Positions 52,421 to 64,000 of a stretch of DNA of 64,000 nucleotides are shown piece after piece; the stretch's first letter is position 1; each line of letters begins with the position of its first letter. The DNA comes from Pratylenchus scribneri. Lineage: Eukaryota; Nematoda; Chromadorea; Rhabditida; Pratylenchidae. Below the pieces are notes generated by a model. The model was not told where the DNA came from and did not search any database. It was given only the letters and a program-made list of their open reading frames with translations. The translations under genes and the position numbers were made by a program. The DNA lies in the NCBI GenBank assembly GCA_030063045.1, contig JAQSEB010000079.1, positions 1,426,001 through 1,490,000 on the forward strand, in the 5' to 3' direction.

Positions 52421-53639
52421 TAGGGTTGCACCCCCGGGGACGGGGATCCCCGAAACCCCGGGGATCCCCGAGCATTTCCCCCGAAAATCACCCCCGGGTT
52501 GTCCCCCGAAAATTTGATCCCCGGAAAATCACCCCCGGGTTGTCCCCCGAAAATTTGATCCCCGTGACGGGGAATCCCCGTCCCCGATGCCATCCCCGGC
52601 AATTTTCCTTCCCCGAAAATGATTTGTTAAGGTAAAAAATATTCGTTTTTTTGTAGTTTGTTGCATTGAAAATTGAATATAGACAATTTAAATGTTTTAT
52701 ATCGTAAATTTTGTAATCCAACACGAAAATGTATTTAATAAATAATAATAGAGATATATAATAAGACATAATTTAAATAATGAGTATAAAATTCATTGAT
52801 AAGTGATAAAAAAAATGATATTTAATATTTTGAATCTGAATTTTAAATATGGATGTTAGTAAATGATTTTTATTTTTACTAGATCATATTTATTCGACTG
52901 TGAAATTTGTATTAAAATTCAGTGAAAATAGTCAAATTATTCAAAAAATTTTTCTCCGACGGTGCCTATCGGCACCGTCGGAATATGTTTTTCCTGTATC
53001 CTATGTCAAAAATGTGCGGTTTTCAGCATCAAATTTAAATAAAATTAAAAAATTTTCTTCTTAATATAATTTTGTAGTTAAAAATAGAGCAGCTAAAAAT
53101 TTCCTGATACTGTAATGGCCGGAGGGGTCGATCAAAAAATACAATAATTTTCTCTTTTCAAATTTTTCAAAGCCTATATAGAGGAGCTTTTATATCTTTC
53201 ACAATTAGAATTTTACTAACGATAACAAGACAATTAAAAAAAGAAATTTAAAAAAAATAAAATAACAAATTTAAAAGTGTAATCCTTATAAAGTAGATTT
53301 GAAGGAATTCCATAACAAGAATGATAATCAAGCTAATAATAAACTCCAACAAATTTTTGCTTGGCAATTAAAAAAAAAGCATAAAATTAGCCCAAATTTT
53401 CATATTTTTAACCCAGCAGAAGGCAAAAATTTTAAGCATATTTTAGCTTTTTAAAAAATTCCCTTAATCCCCGTCTTCTTCCCCGGGGCCCCGGGGATCC
53501 CCGAAATGATCCCCGTTTTATCCCCGAATCCCCGTCCCCGAAAAAGATGACTCCGGGGTAGCCCCGAAATGTTCCCCGAAAATTTGATCCCCGAAAATTT
53601 CTCCCCGAACGCATCCCCGTCCCCGGGGGTGCAACCCTA
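52421..53639. mobile_element. Non-autonomous hAT-type element, 1219 bp
   Basis: The termini are TAGGGTTGCACCCCCGGGGA and its inverted copy, and the element is flanked by a perfect 8-bp target duplication ATCCCAAT (52413-52420 and 53640-53647), the signature of hAT transposons. About 200 bp at each end are GC-rich with many CCCCGAAAATTTGATCCCCG-type subterminal repeats. The middle is AT-rich and holds no transposase frame. A perfect hairpin sits at 52956-52981. Confidence 0.93.
52956..52981. repeat. Perfect hairpin inside the hAT element
   Basis: The arms CCGACGGTGCC and GGCACCGTCGG are exact complements around a TATC loop, conspicuously GC-rich in an AT-rich setting. Confidence 0.85.
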
Positions 53640-54765
53640 ATCCCAATTAATGGTTTTTATTTAGTTCTTTTAGTTAAGTTGAATAAATTCTTTGAATTTT
53701 TCTGCAAATTTTTAGCCTATTTATATGCCATTCACTTTTTTTGATCCTAAATTGGCATCTTAAAATAAAAATATTTTATTTTGCATTTTCTTTTCAAATT
53801 CCCGACAATTTCATAAAAAATTTAGCCCTATATTCAACTAGTCTCTCCTTTCCCCATTCGTAAGCCAAATGCGAAATGGTCGGCACCATTAAAAAATAGA
53901 AAAAATTGAAAGCATCAAAATGAGCAAAAAAAGAAGACAGAGTGGAAGGAACCCCGGCAACCAAAACAATCCATTATGGAATAGAATGGAGGATTCAAAA
54001 AAGGGAGAATTTGGGCCAAAAAGGGGCACAATTTGACCCCATTCAATAAAGCTAATGTCCCTTTTTGGAATATTTTTTAGCATTCAGCGAATGAAAATGA
54101 ACGGATCGAATGGCGAACAGATTTTAAGCTAATTGCCAATGTAAGAATAGACCCTATATGTAAAATTACAAAAAAAATCCAGGCAAAATTTTCTGATTAT
54201 TCCGAATTTGACAGGTACAAATTTGGCTTTTATCATCCATAAATTCCAAAAATTCTATAAAAATTGATTTGCCTCCCAGCATGCCGCTTAATATGGTGTT
54301 CCTTCCTGTCTTTTTTCCACATTTAAAATTCCTCGAAAAATTATGGGTTTCTTCAATTGCTTCGCAGTTGGAAAATCGGCCAACAAATATTCATGTGGAC
54401 ACACGTTCCATCATTTTCGGGGCAATTTAAGGAATGCCAAATTTTTGTTAACATTTTTTAAAAAGGCAACAAAGAATGAACGGGCATTATGGTCATTGAA
54501 AATGCCAAAAATTTTGTGTCAATTAAATTCAGAGACATACCAAAATTGTTTGAATTTTTGTCCTTAAAAGGAGGAGGACAATTTTCTGGGTAAATCCAAT
54601 AAAAATGCCATAAATTCCCCCACCAAAATGTTTTCCCAATAATCACCGAATTTTTGGAAAAAAGGGAAAAATGCTGCCCAAAACTTGCCAACCACCCATT
54701 TTCTGTCCATTCCCAAATATTTCACTCAAATTCGCCAAAATTGACCATTTTCGTCGTCCTCTTCT

Positions 54766-61255
<6,490 letters not shown>

Positions 61256-62235
61256 TTGAATTAATATCAGAATTTGATTATTTGACTGATGATCTCAATT
61301 TTTGAAAATGGCAAATGCAGCAAAATTTCACTCTCATTCATCAAATCCCTTAAATAATTTCATCCCAAATTCTTTCAAAAAACACAAAATTCCGCCCAAT
61401 TTTAAATAAGCGAGAATTTATTTGATTTTTTACTGCCAATATTAAAATCACATCTAAACTTTTTTAAGATCCAATATTTAAATAAATCTAGTCTCCATTT
61501 TTTTCGAATTCCATGTTTTCATATTTTTCTTTCCTCATTTTCCCCATATCGCGCTTTGCTTTTTTTTTTGCATTTTATTCATTTGATGATTTTTGACAAT
61601 AAAATTGAATAAATTTAATTTTCCTTCTTTTAATAATAATTGGATTGTTTGAATGGAATTTAATTTTAAAAATTGAAGGAAATATGGTGAATAATATATT
61701 TAATTAAATGAAATATTAAGCTTATGTTTTTGTGCAACGAAATAAAATTTTAAGGAGAAATAGCCTTCTATTATAAAGGCCCTCACAATCAGAAAAAAAT
61801 TAGACAAAAAGGCCTATAGGGAGAAAATTTGTAGAAAATAATTTATAGAAATTCAATACAAATCTAAAAAAATGCCATGTTTTTATTTATCAGAATTGGC
61901 TATTCAAGACAGGCATATTTCTGAAAAATCTGCATAAATGAGAGCCCTGAATTAATCCCAAAAATTTGAATATTTTCTCAAATTTATCAAAATTTAATTA
62001 AGTGCAAAAAATAGTCCAAATATATGATAATGAATGATAACAAATCAAAATGAATTTAAATAATCAAAGTGGAATTCTTCGAGATTAATTAAAAAATATT
62101 TTTTCCATCCCAAAAACATTCTTCATCCATTCTTTGTTCCCTTTTGTTGTGCCGATGGTGGAGTGATTTTGCCAATTTTTCCCTGTACTGCGTCAATGTC
62201 GTAGAGTGTGGCCTATTTATGAATATTTTGTTTGG
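61256..62235. other. Convergent intergenic region
   Basis: This AT-rich DNA holds the 3' ends of the innexin (+) and zinc-finger gene (-). AATAAA at 61598-61603 may serve the innexin. No exon or repeat of note. Confidence 0.5.
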
Positions 62236-63816
62236 TTATATAACCATTTTAAAATTTACCCCCGCTTTTGCACATGCATTGAAGATGTTGGCAATTGCAG
62301 AAGATCCAGAGAACGAAGGACCGGCAGATGAGGGACCAGTGACATTTTTGGCCAATGCATTGGAGGTGGGGCGGCAACGGCGTTGACGACCAATTGGCTT
62401 CTGAAATTATAAATATTTCAAATTCAGAAATAGTGTTATTGTTTTTTTATCGTTAAAATTTTTTCTTTCTTTTTCCCATTTCCCTCGAAATTTTGTAAAG
62501 ATGTTTTTTGAAAATTTTATATTATTAATTTTGAATGGTAATTGGCAACCCACCTTCACTGGACCCATCATTTCCACATTGTCCTCCTCTTCGCTTTTCT
62601 CCTGATTCTTTGTTTGCGAGCGAGTAACACGTTTTGTTGTGCCCGCATTGCGCAAAATTGATTTTGCCTTTGTCCCAGTGCTGTTGTTGTTGTTGTTGGG
62701 TTTTCCGCCATCAGCAGTCGCTTTGAAGCGAACGGAGCGATTTGCCAATTTGGAATTGCCGTTGCATTTGGCCGCTGACACAGAAGTTCCTCGTGCCAGT
62801 TGAACTTTGGTCACTATTGCCGGTTGCACCTTTTAAAGAAAAAATTTTTATTTCCATTTTAAAGTATTAAAAAATTATTTAAATTTCTTATAAAATTTGT
62901 TTAATCGTTTTTTTAAATATTAAAAAATCTTCTACAAAATAATTTCCATTTTATTAAAGTATTTTTTAAAAATTATTTAAATTTATTATAAAATTTGTCG
63001 GTTTGAATCTTACCCGATTTGCCGCCGATTTGGAATTGGCCACTGGCATTGATACTCCACGAACACTTTTCAATTGTCCTTTTGTTGTTGCCTTTTTAAT
63101 TGGATGAACCTGTCGCACCTTTAAAAAAATTTTTTAATAAAAAAATAATTTTAAACTTTTTAGAAAATAATTTATTCATTTATTTTAAAAAATTATTTAA
63201 TTTTTAATAAAAATTTGTTTTAAGTTTTTTAAATAATAAAAATTTTTTACCGTTGGCTCCATTTCGGCTTCATGGATTCTTTCATGTGTGGCCTTATCTG
63301 CTGATCTCCCAAAAGAGGCACGGCAAAATTTGCAACTGTATGGAAATTCCGGTCCATTTATTTTTTCAAAATTATAAGTCAATAAAACTTACGACGGTTG
63401 TGGATTATGGCATGCGATTTCAAATTGGCACTATTATTGGTTTGGAAGGGGCAATTGTTGTTGCTGAAATTAAAGAATTAAATTATTTCCCTTGAGCAAT
63501 TTATTATAAATATTTATTTAAATAAATTATATCTTCAATATAAATTAATTAATTTAAAAATTGCCCACATTAACCTGCATTTGAATTTCTGCGGTTTGTC
63601 CGCCTTTTTGGCCACCGTCTTCACTGCCTTTTTGGCCACCGTTTTCACCGCCTTTTTGGCCACTGTATTCGCTGTCTTTTTGGCCACCGTCTTCACCGCC
63701 TTTTTAGCCAATGTCTTCACCGCCTTTTTGGCCACCGTGTTTTTGACCAATGCTTCATTTTGTTCGTCATCCGTTTCGCCATTCACATCTTCGCGTGGCC
63801 GGCTTTCGCATTCCAT
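62236..63816 (-). CDS. C2H2 zinc-finger protein with basic AKKAVKT repeats
   Basis: This is probably a nuclear DNA-binding protein; no named orthologue is recognised. Exons in transcript order: 63575-63816, 63393-63463, 63251-63354, 63014-63118, 62554-62829, 62236-62400 (963 nt, 320 codons plus stop). The N-terminus (MECESRPREDVNGETDDEQ) leads into about six copies of a basic octapeptide VAKKAVKT, resembling linker-histone tails. Two zinc fingers follow: C-x4-C-x12-H-x3-H (NNNCPFQTNNSANLKSHAII) and C-x2-C-x12-H-x3-H (CKFCRASFGRSADKATHERI), then a basic Ser/Asn-rich tail with RVTRSQTKNQ. The intron between the fingers (63355-63392) starts GTAAGT but, to keep both fingers in frame, must end in TG rather than AG. 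The last exon may instead splice onward at a GTAAAT near 62251. Confidence 0.75.
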
Positions 63817-64000
63817 TGTAATTTAGTCTTTTAATTTAATGTTTAATCTAAAATTTTAAAATGAAATTAAATATTTAAAAAATTATAAGTAAAAAATGCA
63901 ATATGCAGATGCAGAACAATCAAATTAATTTAGAATATTTTATCTTTTACAAAAGATCGTTCAGCAGAAGATGAATGGGATAAAAGGCAATCGGAAATGC
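63817..64000 (-). other. Upstream region of the zinc-finger gene
   Basis: AT-rich sequence before the start codon at 63814-63816. It presumably contains the 5' UTR and promoter, but no specific element was identified. Confidence 0.3.

Noticed and set aside
54343..54567. 74-codon ORF starting MGFFNCFAVGKSANK just upstream of the innexin
   Set aside because: It ends in a stop without a usable donor joining the innexin frame, and it matches no family I recognise.

Overview
The window reads as nuclear DNA of a nematode. The genes are intron-rich, many introns are only about 40-60 bp with T-rich TTTTCAG-type acceptors, intergenic DNA is very AT-rich, and the best-recognised proteins include an UNC-7-type innexin and a CHD-7-type remodeller. 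Several introns with GC donors would fit a tylenchid such as a cyst nematode, where frequent GC-AG introns have been reported. That placement is inference from memory, not a species call. No bacterial, organellar or CRISPR features were seen.

Layout. 1-11134 (+): the 3' part of a mitochondrial-type polynucleotide phosphorylase gene (pnpt-1) containing a nearly identical duplicated block of five exons and two arrays (about 825-3660 and 5088-10360) of one 24-bp minisatellite. 11350-12220: a low-confidence small gene. 12593-13537: a foldback element. 14853-38004 (+): a 22-exon gene for a CHD7/kismet-type chromatin remodeller; my exon model closes in frame at 3560 codons plus stop. Its introns hold a third array of the same minisatellite in the opposite orientation (about 17610-23935), a TA-flanked MITE, a second 24-bp minisatellite and smaller repeats. 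39006-41361 (+): an unrecognised secreted protein with a Thr-rich linker (423 codons plus stop). 41362-54765: about 13 kb with no confident gene, containing a hAT-type element with an intact 8-bp target duplication (52421-53639) and two possible first exons. 54766-61255 (+): an unc-7-like innexin with a long N-terminal extension (709 codons plus stop). 62236-63816 (-): a small C2H2 zinc-finger protein, convergent with the innexin.

The genes are functionally unrelated (mitochondrial RNA turnover, chromatin remodelling, a secreted protein, gap junctions, a DNA-binding protein), so I see no pathway cluster. The unusual material is the repeat architecture. Arrays of the same 24-bp unit lie in opposite orientation inside introns of two neighbouring genes transcribed in the same direction, so their pre-mRNAs would be complementary over kilobases. 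The array-flanked exon block of pnpt-1 has been duplicated with intron phases that keep the reading frame. At least four introns start with GC, three of them exactly 43 bp long.
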